The position numbers were made by a program, and so were the translations under genes. The notes beneath the pieces were generated by a model that was given only the letters and a program-made list of their open reading frames with translations, did not search any database and was not told the DNA's origin. From contig DATLRO010000006.1 of assembly GCA_035534615.1 (NCBI GenBank), positions 1 through 32,749 of the forward strand: DNA of 32,749 nt. Reading direction: 5' to 3'. Source of the DNA: JAGWRA01 sp035534615 (GTDB lineage Bacteria; Acidobacteriota; Vicinamibacteria; Vicinamibacterales; CAVVIG01). Positions 1 to 7,890 of this stretch are shown here, one piece after another (position 1 is the first letter of the stretch; every line of letters begins with the position of its first letter).

Positions 1-1304
1 CGGCCGACCATCACGCCGGCCGAATCGACGTCGTCGCCGATCGTCGTCACGACCGGCACGACGCCCCAGTAGAGCATCAGGCGCCGGGCCGTGTGCTCGT
101 GCTCGGTGGCGGCGAAGATGCGGGCCCGCGGGCGCAGCGACGAGAGCATGCGCGCCGTCGCGCCGCCGCGCGTGACGGCGACGATGGCGTCGGCATCGCC
201 GCTGTTGGCCAGCGTGACCGCCGCTTCGCAGAGCGCACGGGCGTGCCCCTCGCCGGTGGCCCCCATGCGGCCCGACGGTTCGGGCGCGGAGGTCGCTTCC
301 GCCTCGCGGATGATGGCGTCGAGCGCCTGCACGGCCCGCACGGGAAACCGGCCGGCCGCCGTCTCGCCGGCCAGCATGATCACATCGACCCCCTCGTCCA
401 CGGCGTTGGCCGCGTCGCTCACCTCGGCGCGTGTCGGGCGGGGTTCCGTGCGCATCGATTCGAGCACCTGCGTCGCGACGATGACGGGAACGCCGAGGGC
501 GCGCGCCCAGCGCGTCACTTCCTTCTGGACGCGGGGCACCCGTTCGAGCGGCAGCTCCAGGCCCAGATCGCCCCGCGCCACCATCACGGCGTCGCACGCG
601 CCGAAGATCTCCTCCAGATGCTCGATCGCCTGCGGGCGCTCGAGCTTGGCGACCAGCGGCACGTCGGCGCGGCCGCTCTCGGCCATGACGCGGCGCGTCT
701 GCCGCAGGTCGTCGGCGGTCTGCACGAAGCTGAGCGCCACCATGTCGACCCCGAGCTTCAACCCGAACCGCAGGTCCTCTTCGTCCTTGGGCGTCAGCGC
801 CGAAGCCGGCAGCGGCACGCCGGGCGCGTTGATCCCCTTGTGCTCGCCGAGAGCGCCCCCCTCGACGACGATGGCCAGGATCTCGTGGCCATCGGTCGTC
901 TTCACCCGGAGCTCGATGCGGCCGTCGTCCAGCAGCAGGCGGTCGCCGGGCGCCACGCTGCGGGCGAGCCCCCCGTACGTCGTCGAGACGCGGCCCGGCC
1001 CGCCGGTGAAGTCACCGGTCGCAATCCGCAGCTCCTCGCCCTCGTGCAGGGGCAGGGGCCGGCCGCCGTCCAGCAGGCCGGTCCTGATCTTCGGCCCGCT
1101 GAGGTCCTGGAGGATCGCGACTTCCGGCCGCCCGGCCCGCACCGCCGCGGCACGGATGCGGCCGAACGCCGCCGCGTGGCTCTCATGGGTGCCGTGAGAG
1201 AAGTTCAGCCGGAAGATGTCGACGCCCGCCTCGACGAGGGCGCCGACCGCTTCGTCCGTCGACGTGGCGGTTCCGACGGTGGCCATGATCTTGGTGTGTC
1301 GCAT
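1..1304 (-). CDS. pyk: Pyruvate kinase, 3' end cut by window edge
   Basis: Converts phosphoenolpyruvate and ADP to pyruvate and ATP, the last step of glycolysis, in the cytoplasm. The reading frame starts at ATG 1304 (MRHTKIMATVG), the usual N-terminus of the family, and stays open to the window edge, giving about 434 residues; the last few tens of residues are outside. Visible family motifs are the N-terminal RLNFSHGTHE, LSGPKIRTG, the VEGG / EDLRFGLKLGVD segment of the TIM barrel, the active-site stretch MVARGDLGLELP and the ATQVLESM segment. The C-terminal allosteric domain begins normally and is open to position 1. It diverges from the O-methyltransferase gene across 78 bases filled largely by heptamer repeats. 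The family assignment is certain; the regulatory class cannot be told. Confidence 0.96.
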   Translation of the reverse strand, partial: MRHTKIMATVGTATSTDEAVGALVEAGVDIFRLNFSHGTHESHAAAFGRIRAAAVRAGRPEVAILQDLSGPKIRTGLLDGGRPLPLHEGEELRIATGDFTGGPGRVSTTYGGLARSVAPGDRLLLDDGRIELRVKTTDGHEILAIVVEGGALGEHKGINAPGVPLPASALTPKDEEDLRFGLKLGVDMVALSFVQTADDLRQTRRVMAESGRADVPLVAKLERPQAIEHLEEIFGACDAVMVARGDLGLELPLERVPRVQKEVTRWARALGVPVIVATQVLESMRTEPRPTRAEVSDAANAVDEGVDVIMLAGETAAGRFPVRAVQALDAIIREAEATSAPEPSGRMGATGEGHARALCEAAVTLANSGDADAIVAVTRGGATARMLSSLRPRARIFAATEHEHTARRLMLYWGVVPVVTTIGDDVDSAGVMVG

Positions 1305-1327
1305 GGTGACAGCTTACAATGCAACGT

Positions 1328-1362
1328 GGCTCGGGGCTCGGTGTTCAGTGCTCGGGGCTCGG
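1328..1362. repeat. Heptamer tandem repeat (GGCTCGG-type), 5 units
   Basis: Five consecutive 7-base units: GGCTCGG, GGCTCGG, TGTTCAG, TGCTCGG, GGCTCGG. They fill the space between the divergent starts of pyruvate kinase (1304) and the O-methyltransferase (1383). Read on the other strand, the unit is a rotation of GAGCCCC, the same unit as in the repeat at 6100-6120. Confidence 0.85.
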
Positions 1363-1382
1363 GCGTGCCGTTTTGTTGATTT

Positions 1383-2033
1383 ATGGGCAACATCGTTCCG
1401 GATGCCATCGAGCGGTACCTGGCCGGCCTGAATCGGCTGGCCGATCCGGTCCTGCAGGACATCGAGCGCGAGGGACGCGCGGCCCGACTGCCGATTATCG
1501 ACGCCGAGGTCGGCGGCCTGCTGCGGGTGCTCGTCACGGCGATCGGCGCCCGCCGGATCCTGGAGATCGGCACGGCGATCGGCTATTCGGGCATCTGGCT
1601 GGCGGGGGCGCTCCCGCCCGGCGGCACGCTGATGACGATGGAACTCGACCCCGACCGGGCCGCCATGGCCAGGCAGAATTTCGCGAGGGCGGGCGTCGCC
1701 GACCGGGCGAACATCATGATCGGCGACGCCGGGCTGCTGGTGGCCAAGGTGTCGGGCCCGTTCGATCTGATCTTCCAGGACGGCGCCAAGGCGCTGTACG
1801 GGAAGCTGCTCGACCGGCTCGTGGGGCTGCTCCGCCCCGGGGGCCTGCTCGTCACCGACAACGTGCTGTGGAGCGGCGAGGTCGTGCCGGGCTTCGTCTC
1901 GCAGCCGTCGCACGACGTGGCGGACACGCGCGCCATCGCCGACTACAATGAACGGCTGGCCGCGGACGCGCGGCTGCGGACGACGGTGCTGCCGCTGCGG
2001 GACGGCGTGTCCGTCTCGGTCAAGGTGAAATGA
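1383..2033 (+). CDS. Class I SAM-dependent O-methyltransferase
   Basis: A 216-residue cytoplasmic enzyme of the catechol/caffeoyl-CoA O-methyltransferase type (Methyltransf_3), expected to move a methyl group from S-adenosylmethionine to a hydroxyl group of a small molecule, usually with a divalent metal. The SAM-binding motif I is clear (ILEIGTAIGYSGIWLA, about residues 59-74). The acidic motif follows (MELDPDRAAMA), then FQDGAKALYGKLLD, and the RPGGLLVTDNVLWSG segment, whose Asp-Asn matches metal ligands in the family. Length is typical. Its stop overlaps the start of the next gene by ATGA, so the two are probably translated together. No clear Shine-Dalgarno sequence precedes the ATG. The true substrate is unknown. 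Confidence 0.92.
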   Translation: MGNIVPDAIERYLAGLNRLADPVLQDIEREGRAARLPIIDAEVGGLLRVLVTAIGARRILEIGTAIGYSGIWLAGALPPGGTLMTMELDPDRAAMARQNFARAGVADRANIMIGDAGLLVAKVSGPFDLIFQDGAKALYGKLLDRLVGLLRPGGLLVTDNVLWSGEVVPGFVSQPSHDVADTRAIADYNERLAADARLRTTVLPLRDGVSVSVKVK

Positions 2034-2389
2034 GCGAGGCCATGAGCGACCGGCTGCAGGAATTCCGGGAGTTCCGGGAGCGGATGAACGCCCGGATCCT
2101 CGAATCGAACAACCTGGAGATCAAGCGGTTCTTCGCGCTCGACACGCGGGCGTACGAGCCGGGCGCGCTGCCGGCGAAAACCAAGGAGCTGATGGGCCTG
2201 GTCGCATCGCTGGTGCTGCGCTGCGACGACTGCGTGACCTACCACGTCATCCGGTGCCGCGAGGAAGGGGTCACGCGCGACGAGTTCCTCGAGGCGTTCA
2301 ACGTGGCGCTCGTGGTCGGCGGCTCCATCACGATTCCGCACCTCCGGCGCGCCGTCGCCACGCTGGACGAGATCGAAGGCGCCGACTGA
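2030..2389 (+). CDS. Carboxymuconolactone decarboxylase / AhpD-family protein
   Basis: A 119-residue protein of the CMD/AhpD superfamily, small helical proteins that often act as thiol-disulfide peroxidases or reductase partners. The CxxCxxxH signature is present as Cys65, Cys68 and His72 (CDDCVTYH), preceded by KTKELMGLVASLVLRC. The C-terminal VVGGSITIPHLRRAVATLDEI is usual for the family. The ATG at 2030 overlaps the methyltransferase stop (ATGA); a second in-frame ATG at 2042 is a possible alternative start. The redox motif supports peroxidase-type activity rather than true carboxymuconolactone decarboxylation. How it works with the methyltransferase is not known. Confidence 0.88.
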   Translation: MSEAMSDRLQEFREFRERMNARILESNNLEIKRFFALDTRAYEPGALPAKTKELMGLVASLVLRCDDCVTYHVIRCREEGVTRDEFLEAFNVALVVGGSITIPHLRRAVATLDEIEGAD

Positions 2390-2392
2390 AGG

Positions 2393-2539
2393 AAGCCGGG
2401 GTTTGGGGCGGAGCCCCCAGTCAGAGACCGGCGCGTCGCGCCGGCGGCCCGCACCGCGGGCCCGCGAGCGGAACGGAGCGAGCCGCGTGAGACGAGCGAG
2501 TGCAGGGAGCCGGGGTTTGGGGCGGAGCCCCAATTGCAT
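2393..2539. repeat. REP-like block with two GGGGCGGAGCCCC palindromes
   Basis: Two copies of the hairpin GGGGCGGAGCCCC (2405-2417 and 2519-2531), each preceded by CCGGGGTTT. They flank a GC-rich stretch containing further inverted repeats and a GGAACGGAGCGAGCCG segment. Related copies in this window lie at 7040-7171 and 22246-22380. The second palindrome ends 8 bases before the ATG at 2540. Confidence 0.8.
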
Positions 2540-2713
2540 ATGACCGTCGATGCCTGGCTCGCGGCCGCGGTCGCCGACGCCGAGCGGCGCGGCCTGCCCG
2601 ATCTCGCGCCGCTCCTCGAATCGATCGCACGGGCGACGCGCGCGCTGCGCGACGCCGACTGGCGGGATGCGGCCGACGACCGGCCCGGACCAGACGCCCC
2701 GGCCGCACCATGA
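2540..2713 (+). CDS. Small AtzG/GatC-like protein coupled to amidase
   Basis: A 57-residue reading frame starting at ATG 2540 whose TGA overlaps the ATG of the amidase (ATGA). It begins MTVDAWLAAAVADAERRG and continues LPDLAPLLESIARATRALRDADW, a predicted pair of amphipathic helices followed by a Pro/Asp/Ala-rich tail. Small helical proteins directly upstream of amidase-signature enzymes are known as AtzG (DUF4089) or GatC, which wrap around their AtzE or GatA partner. Size, helix content, the tail and the tight coupling fit this, but sequence likeness is only by eye. No function was assigned from a database. Confidence 0.55.
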   Translation: MTVDAWLAAAVADAERRGLPDLAPLLESIARATRALRDADWRDAADDRPGPDAPAAP

Positions 2714-4068
2714 CGACGCCGCTCCCGCTGCTGCCGCTGACCGCGCTCGCGCCGATGCTGCGCGACGGCCGCGTCTCGTCCGAAACCCTGACCCGGGCGT
2801 GCCTCGATCGGATCGCCGCGGACAACGGCCGGCTCAACGCCTTCACGCAGGTGTTCGAGGAGCAGGCGCTCGCGCAGGCGGGCGAGGCCGACCGGGAGAT
2901 CGCGCACGGCCGCTGGCGCGGGCCGCTCCACGGCGTGCCGGTGTCGCTCAAGGACCTCCTGGACGTGCGCGGCATGCCGACGACCGCGGCGTCGCGCGTG
3001 CGCGAGGGGCACCGCGCCGGCGCGGACGCCCCGGTGGTGTCGCGGCTGCGCGAGGCGGGAGCCGTCCTGATCGGCAAGTGCAACCTGCACGAATTCGCGT
3101 TCGGCACCACGAGCGAGGACTCGGCGTTCGGCCCGGTGCACAACCCGCGGGATCCATCGCGGTCGGCCGGCGGATCGAGCGGCGGGTCGGCGGCGGCGGT
3201 CGCCGCCGGCATGTCAATCGCCTCGATCGGCACCGACACCGGCGGATCCATCCGCATTCCGGCCGCGGCCTGCGGGACGGTCGGCCTGAAGCCGGCCCAC
3301 GGCGAGCTGCCGCTCGACGGCATCGTGCCGCTCAACCGATCGCTCGATCACGTCGGGCCGCTCGCCCGCAGCGTCACCGACGCGTGGCTGGTGTACCGCG
3401 CGATGCGCGGGGACAGGGACGCCGGCCTGGAGCTGGAGCCGCGGCCGTCCCCGGGCGCGCTGCGGCTGGCGGTGCCGCGCCCGTATTTTCTCGATCTGAT
3501 CGATGACGAGGTCCGGCAGCGGTTCGAGGAGGGCCTCGAGCGGCTGCGGCGGGCCGGCGCGGTCGTCCGCGACGTCGCCATCCCGCACGCGGCCGACATC
3601 GGCCCGATCTATCTGCACATCGGCCTGCCCGAAGCGGCCGCCTATCACGCGGACACGCTGGACCGCATGCCGGAACGGTACACCCCGGCCGTCCGCCTCC
3701 GCCTCGAGCTGGGACGCTACATCCTCGCGGAGGACTACGTGCGTGCCAGGGACGGACAGCGCCTGCTGCGCCGGGAAGTGGACGCGGCCATGGACGAGGT
3801 GGACGCCCTGGTGCTCCCCACGCTGCCGATTCCGGCGCCGCCGCTCGGCGCCCAGACGGTCATGGTGGGTGCGACGAAGGAGCCGGTGCGCAACGCGATG
3901 CTGCGGCTGACGCAGCTGTTCAACCTGACCGGCCATCCGGCGATCTCGCTGCCGTGCGGCACGACGCGGGACGGCCTGCCGTGCGGCCTGCAGCTCGCCG
4001 GCCCGGCCCGGCGCACCGACGCGCTGCTCCACGTGGCGCGCACCGTCGAGATGGGCCTGGGCGGCTGA
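2710..4068 (+). CDS. Amidase-signature family amidohydrolase
   Basis: A 452-residue hydrolase of the amidase-signature family, related to AtzE, GatA and indoleacetamide hydrolase, which hydrolyses carboxamides in the cytoplasm. The Ser-cisSer-Lys triad can be placed: Lys81 (VPVSLKDLLD), cis-Ser156 in SAGGSSGGSAAAVA and nucleophile Ser180 in GTDTGGSIRIPAA; the 24-residue spacing of the two serines is that of the family. The start chosen is ATG 2710, inside the stop of the 57-aa gene, because upstream in-frame sequence (from 2500) is REP repeat and low-complexity Arg/Ala. The C-terminal PAISLPCGTTRDGLPCGLQL is typical. GatB is absent here, so it is probably not the tRNA amidotransferase. The substrate is unknown. 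Confidence 0.93.
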   Translation: MTTPLPLLPLTALAPMLRDGRVSSETLTRACLDRIAADNGRLNAFTQVFEEQALAQAGEADREIAHGRWRGPLHGVPVSLKDLLDVRGMPTTAASRVREGHRAGADAPVVSRLREAGAVLIGKCNLHEFAFGTTSEDSAFGPVHNPRDPSRSAGGSSGGSAAAVAAGMSIASIGTDTGGSIRIPAAACGTVGLKPAHGELPLDGIVPLNRSLDHVGPLARSVTDAWLVYRAMRGDRDAGLELEPRPSPGALRLAVPRPYFLDLIDDEVRQRFEEGLERLRRAGAVVRDVAIPHAADIGPIYLHIGLPEAAAYHADTLDRMPERYTPAVRLRLELGRYILAEDYVRARDGQRLLRREVDAAMDEVDALVLPTLPIPAPPLGAQTVMVGATKEPVRNAMLRLTQLFNLTGHPAISLPCGTTRDGLPCGLQLAGPARRTDALLHVARTVEMGLGG

Positions 4069-4108
4069 GCCGGACGCCGGTCTGCCGTCTGCGGCCGACC
4101 GACGCAAA

Positions 4109-4130
4109 GTCGCCGCCGGCCGGCGGCGAC
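4109..4130. terminator. Perfect 22-base palindrome between convergent genes
   Basis: GTCGCCGCCGG followed at once by its exact reverse complement. It lies between the convergent ends of the amidase (4068) and the dapE-like gene (4203). There is no T-run, so it may be a Rho-assisted or bidirectional stop, or a protein site; the role is inferred from position only. Confidence 0.4.
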
Positions 4131-4202
4131 ATCTCGACCACTGCCACATCGGCCCGGGGATGCGGGAGGCCGAGCGAGCCGGGTGCGGCCGGGCCGGCCG
4201 GA

Positions 4203-5210
4203 TCAGATCCCGGGCCGCGCGAGCAGCGCATGGGCGAGCTGCACGTAGCGATCGACCGCCTCGTGCAGCTCGCTGATCGCCACGTATTCGTGGTCGCTGT
4301 GCGCGACGTGAATCGAGCCGGGCCCGAACAGCAGCGGGCGCCCCCAGTCGGTCAGGTACGGGATGTCGGTCGTGTACGGGAACACGGCGGTCTCGAATCC
4401 GTCCACCCGTTCCATCCGGACCGGCGGCACGTCGATCACCGGATCGATCGTGACGAACTGTTCCAGGGGCTGCAGGCGCTCCCGTACGCTCCGGCCCGGG
4501 GTCACCGTGCGGAACATCACCTCGGCTTCGGCGGCCGGCGGCACGACGTTCGGCGCGACGCCGCCCGAGATCAGCCCGACCGTGTAGTGGGTCCGCCCGA
4601 GCAGCTCGTCCGACGGCAGGTCGATCCCCCGCAGCGCCACGATCGCGTCGACCAGCTTCTCGATCGCCGACTCGCCGAGCTCGGGGAACGAGCTGTGCGC
4701 CGCGCGGCCGCCCGCCCGCAGCCGGACCCGCAGGCTGCCGCGGGTGGCGAGGCCGAGGCGGTTGTCGGTCGGCTCGCCATTGATGAGGTACGCCGATCCG
4801 GGCGACAGCGCGTTGGCGATCCGCGCGCCGTCGCTGCCGCGCTCCTCGCCGACGACGAACAGCAGGCCGACCCGGTGTTCGCCGGCGGCCGCCAGCCGAT
4901 CGGCAGCCACCACCTGCGCCGCCAGAATCCCCTTCGCGTCGCACGCCCCGCGGCCGAACAGCAGGCCGTCCTGTTCGCGGCTGGGAAAGAACGGCGGCAC
5001 ACAATCGAAGTGCGTCGAGAGGACCACGGCCGGCCGGCCGCGGCGGGCGAAGACATTGAAGCGGGCGTCGTCGACCGGCTGCTCGGCGACCGCGTACCCG
5101 CGCGTCCGCAGGTGGTCGGCCAGCCATCGGGCCGCGTCGCCTTCGCGTCCGGTCGTCGAGTCGATGTCGACCAGCGCGCGCGTCAGCGCGACGAGGTCTA
5201 GCGGATCCAC
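4203..5210 (-). CDS. dapE: M20-family deacylase, probable succinyl-diaminopimelate desuccinylase
   Basis: A 335-residue zinc hydrolase of the M20 (ArgE/DapE) family. Its place directly after dapD in a complete lysine operon points to removal of succinate from N-succinyl-LL-diaminopimelate. Metal and catalytic residues are visible: His67 (STHFDCVP), bridging Asp91 (GRGACDAKG), general base Glu122 with Glu123 (VVGEERGSDGA), Glu145 (LINGEPTDN) and a C-terminal His in VAHSDHEYV. The GTG start at 5210 lies inside the end of dapD (13-base overlap), with GGAGC just upstream; longer in-frame extensions are antisense-like Arg-rich sequence. It is shorter than Escherichia coli DapE (about 375 residues). 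An acetyl-ornithine or acetyl-lysine deacetylase role cannot be excluded by sequence alone. Confidence 0.85.
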   Translation of the reverse strand: MDPLDLVALTRALVDIDSTTGREGDAARWLADHLRTRGYAVAEQPVDDARFNVFARRGRPAVVLSTHFDCVPPFFPSREQDGLLFGRGACDAKGILAAQVVAADRLAAAGEHRVGLLFVVGEERGSDGARIANALSPGSAYLINGEPTDNRLGLATRGSLRVRLRAGGRAAHSSFPELGESAIEKLVDAIVALRGIDLPSDELLGRTHYTVGLISGGVAPNVVPPAAEAEVMFRTVTPGRSVRERLQPLEQFVTIDPVIDVPPVRMERVDGFETAVFPYTTDIPYLTDWGRPLLFGPGSIHVAHSDHEYVAISELHEAVDRYVQLAHALLARPGI

Positions 5211-6055
5211 GCTTCGAGCTCCGTCCGGGTGTCGGTCCGCGAGTCGCGGTACTTCACGATGACCGGCGTGGCGAGCGACAGTCCCCACTGCGGCCCGAGC
5301 CCGCCGGTCACCGCGCGGGCACCCGGCACGACGACCGCGCCTTCGGGGACGATGAGCGGCGCATCGGCGGAGGGCCGGATGACGCGGCCGTGGACGAGAT
5401 CGTAGACCGGCGTCGAGCCGGTGAGCACGGTGCCGGCGGCAATGACCGCCCGCGCCTTGACGACCGCCCCCTCGTAGACGCCGGTGTTGCCCCCCACCAG
5501 CGCGTCGTCCTCGATGATGACCGGCAGGGCGCCGACCGGTTCGATGACCCCGCCGATCTGCGCGCCGGCGCTGACGTGGACGCGGGCGCCGATCTGGGCG
5601 CACGAGCCGACCAGCGCGTGCGAGTCGATGAGCGAATCGGGCCCGACGTACGCGCCGATGTTGACGAACATCGGCGGCATGCAGATGACGCCCGGGCCGA
5701 TGTACGCCCCCTCGCGCACGGACGATCCGCCCGGCACGATGCGCACGCCGGCGGCGACGCCCGGCCGCTTCAGGGGCAGCGTGTCCTTGTCGTAGAACGG
5801 CAGCGCCCCGGTACCGGAGAAGTCGACCGTCTCACCGAACTTGAAGCCCAGCAGGATCCCCTGCTTCACCCAGGCGTTGACCCGCCAGCCGGCCGGCGCC
5901 GACGGATCGGGCTCGGCGGCCCGGATGACGCCGGCCGACAGCGCCTCCCGCAGCCGCGCGAACGCCGCCCGCACCGCCTCGCGATCGGCCGCCGCCCCCT
6001 GCCGGGCGAACCCGGTAATCTCGGCCTCGAGCCGCGCCTGCCCGGTCTCAGTCAC
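5198..6055 (-). CDS. dapD: Tetrahydrodipicolinate N-succinyltransferase
   Basis: Transfers succinate from succinyl-CoA to 2-amino-6-oxopimelate (tetrahydrodipicolinate), opening the succinylase branch of diaminopimelate synthesis. The 285-residue protein has the DapD layout: an N-terminal helical part, the conserved WRVNAWVKQGILLGFKFGE segment, then a left-handed beta-helix built of hexapeptide repeats (VREGAYIGPGVICMPPMFVN, IGAYVGPDSLIDSHALVGSC, AQIGARVHVSAGAQIGG) and the GGNTGVYEGAVV stretch. Length fits the family (about 275). It lies between dapA (66-base gap containing a heptamer repeat) and dapE (overlap), so it is probably co-transcribed with both. Confidence 0.95.
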   Translation of the reverse strand: MTETGQARLEAEITGFARQGAAADREAVRAAFARLREALSAGVIRAAEPDPSAPAGWRVNAWVKQGILLGFKFGETVDFSGTGALPFYDKDTLPLKRPGVAAGVRIVPGGSSVREGAYIGPGVICMPPMFVNIGAYVGPDSLIDSHALVGSCAQIGARVHVSAGAQIGGVIEPVGALPVIIEDDALVGGNTGVYEGAVVKARAVIAAGTVLTGSTPVYDLVHGRVIRPSADAPLIVPEGAVVVPGARAVTGGLGPQWGLSLATPVIVKYRDSRTDTRTELEAWIR

Positions 6056-6099
6056 GATGGACGCTCCAACGAATGGTGAAACGGGTGAGGGGGAACGGG

Positions 6100-6120
6100 C
6101 CCCGAGCCCTGAGCCCCGAG
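6100..6120. repeat. Heptamer tandem repeat (CCCCGAG-type), 3 units
   Basis: CCCCGAG, CCCTGAG, CCCCGAG in direct tandem, ending two bases before the dapA stop codon (6122-6124 on the plus strand). A rotation of the same unit, GAGCCCC, builds the repeat at 1328-1362. Confidence 0.8.
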
Positions 6121-6121
6121 T

Positions 6122-7024
6122 CTATACCGCCGCCTCGGCCCCGATCAGCTTCAGGTCGCGCAGCACCTTGACGATCCGGTCGCGCGACTCGGGCTTCGGC
6201 GGCACCATCGGCAGGCGGTACACCTCGTTCACGAGCCCCATCGCGGCCATCGCCGCCTTGACGGGGATCGGGTTCGACTCGACGAAATTGATCTGCATCA
6301 GCGGCAGCAGCCGGGCGTGCATGGCGCGCGCCGCGGCGAAGTCGCCGCGCTCGGCCGCTTCGACCATCTGCGCCATCTCGGCCGGAATCTCGTTCGACGC
6401 CACGGAGATGATGCCGCGGCCGCCGACCGCCATCAGCGGCAGGGTCAGGGCGTCGTCGCCCGACAGGACGATGAAGTCGTGCGGCACGCTGGCGCAGACC
6501 TCGCACATCTGGGTCATGTTGCCGGACGCTTCCTTCACGCCCACGATGTTCGGGATCGACGCCAGGCGGACCTGGGTCGCGACCTCGACGTTGCAGCCGG
6601 TCCGTCCCGGCACGTTGTAGACGATGATCGGCAGCGGCGTGCTGCCGGCGATCGCCTTGAAGTGCTGGTAGAGCCCTTCCTGGGTCGGCTTGTTGTAGTA
6701 GGGCGTGACCGAGAGGAGCCCGGTGGCGCCTGCCTTCTGCATTTCCGCGGCGGTGTGGATGACTTCCTTCGTGTCATAGCCGCCGGCGCCCGCCAGCACG
6801 GGCACGCGGCCCGCGGCCTCGTCGGCGACGATCTCCACGACCCGCCGGCGCTCGGCGAGCGACAGCGTCGGGCTCTCACCGGTCGTGCCGCACGGCACGA
6901 GGAAGTGGATGCCGCGGTCGATCTGACGGCGCGCGAGCCGGCGCACGCCCGCCTCGTCCAGGGCGCCGTCCTTGGTAAACGGGGTCACCAGTGCCGTGCC
7001 ACATCCGGTCCAGGGCGTTCTCAT
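6122..7024 (-). CDS. dapA: 4-hydroxy-tetrahydrodipicolinate synthase
   Basis: Condenses pyruvate with aspartate-semialdehyde, the committed step towards diaminopimelate and lysine. The 300-residue TIM-barrel protein carries the Schiff-base Lys164 (VGVKEASGN), Tyr136 (IIVYNVPGRT), the Thr47-Thr48 pair (PCGTTGESPTL) and Tyr110 (SVTPYYNKP), the full catalytic set. It starts at ATG 7024 with a good GGGAGG site upstream. A 147-base gap with a REP-like palindrome separates it from dapB upstream, the only large break inside this operon; it may affect transcript stability or translation of the distal half. Confidence 0.97.
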   Translation of the reverse strand: MRTPWTGCGTALVTPFTKDGALDEAGVRRLARRQIDRGIHFLVPCGTTGESPTLSLAERRRVVEIVADEAAGRVPVLAGAGGYDTKEVIHTAAEMQKAGATGLLSVTPYYNKPTQEGLYQHFKAIAGSTPLPIIVYNVPGRTGCNVEVATQVRLASIPNIVGVKEASGNMTQMCEVCASVPHDFIVLSGDDALTLPLMAVGGRGIISVASNEIPAEMAQMVEAAERGDFAAARAMHARLLPLMQINFVESNPIPVKAAMAAMGLVNEVYRLPMVPPKPESRDRIVKVLRDLKLIGAEAAV

Positions 7025-7039
7025 CAGCTACCTCCCAAT

Positions 7040-7171
7040 CGGTTCCCAGTCGGGGCTCCGCCCCGAACCCCGGCTCGCGTCGTGACGCTCGCGCGCCGGC
7101 TCGCTCCACTCCGTTCGCGGGCGCGCCGTGCGCGCCGCCGGGCTGCGCCCGGCCGTCCGGCCGGGGTCCGG
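7040..7171. repeat. REP-like element inside the lysine operon
   Basis: GGGGCTCCGCCCC palindrome at 7052-7064 followed by GAACCCCGGCTC, then a stretch with CGGCTCGCTCCACTCCG and several GC-rich inverted repeats. Read on the minus strand it matches the block at 2393-2539. It lies between dapB and dapA, 27 bases before the dapA start. Confidence 0.8.
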
Positions 7172-7864
7172 TCAGGCGTGTCCGAGTCCCAGCACGTCCC
7201 GCATCGTAAACCACCCGCGGCGGCCCTGCACCCAGCGGGCCGCCTGGAGGGCGCCCCGGGCGAAGGTGGCGCGGTCGCGGGCGGTGTGGGTCAGGGTGAT
7301 CGTCTCCGACGGGCCGTCGAAGCCGACGGTGTGCGTGCCGGGAATGGACCCGGCGCGCGTCGACGACAGGTCGATCGGCCGCGCATAGCCGCCGCGCGCG
7401 AGCGCGGTCTTCAGCATGAGCGCGGTCCCCGACGGCGCGTCGACCTTCTTCGCGTGGTGCGCCTCGTGCACCCAGGCGCCGAAGTCGTCCTGCGCGCCGA
7501 GCAGCCTCCCCGCGTACTCGGCCAGCGCCTCGAACAGCACGACCCCGGTCGAGAAGTTCGGCGCGGCCACGACGCCGATGCCGGCGGCGGCGCGGCGGAC
7601 GTCGGCCTCGTGCGCCTGCCAGCCGGTGGTCCCGATGACCACGTTGATGCCCAGCCGGGCGAGCGCCGGCACGTCGGTGACGACGGCCGCGGCGGTCGAG
7701 AAATCGATCGCGACGTCGACGCCGGACCATCGTCCGGCCTGGAGCCCGGCGCCGTCCTGGTTGTTCGTGTCGTCGAGCCAGCCGGCGACCTCGAAGCCGT
7801 ACTGCGGCGCCAGGCTTTCGACGAGCCGGCCCATCCGCCCGTATCCCAGCAGCAGCAGACGCAC
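7172..7864 (-). CDS. dapB: 4-hydroxy-tetrahydrodipicolinate reductase
   Basis: Reduces the DapA product with NAD(P)H to tetrahydrodipicolinate. At 230 residues it is shorter than the enterobacterial enzyme (about 270), but the key parts are present: the N-terminal nucleotide-binding GYGRMG (7-12), IDFSTAAAV, NVVIGTTGW, PNFSTGV, and the substrate-binding signature HEAHHAKKVDAPSGTA (133-148). The GTG start at 7864 is preceded by GGGGAGAGGAG; in-frame upstream sequence belongs to the lysC region and is Arg-rich noise. It ends before the REP-like block and follows lysC by 26 bases. Confidence 0.93.
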   Translation of the reverse strand: MRLLLLGYGRMGRLVESLAPQYGFEVAGWLDDTNNQDGAGLQAGRWSGVDVAIDFSTAAAVVTDVPALARLGINVVIGTTGWQAHEADVRRAAAGIGVVAAPNFSTGVVLFEALAEYAGRLLGAQDDFGAWVHEAHHAKKVDAPSGTALMLKTALARGGYARPIDLSSTRAGSIPGTHTVGFDGPSETITLTHTARDRATFARGALQAARWVQGRRGWFTMRDVLGLGHA

Positions 7865-7890
7865 CTCGCGCTCCTCTCCCCGCGGCCGGA

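Noticed and set aside
2710..4068. GatA subunit of glutamyl-tRNA(Gln) amidotransferase
   Set aside because: No gatB in the neighbourhood and the upstream small protein is only distantly GatC-like; a general amidase is the safer call.
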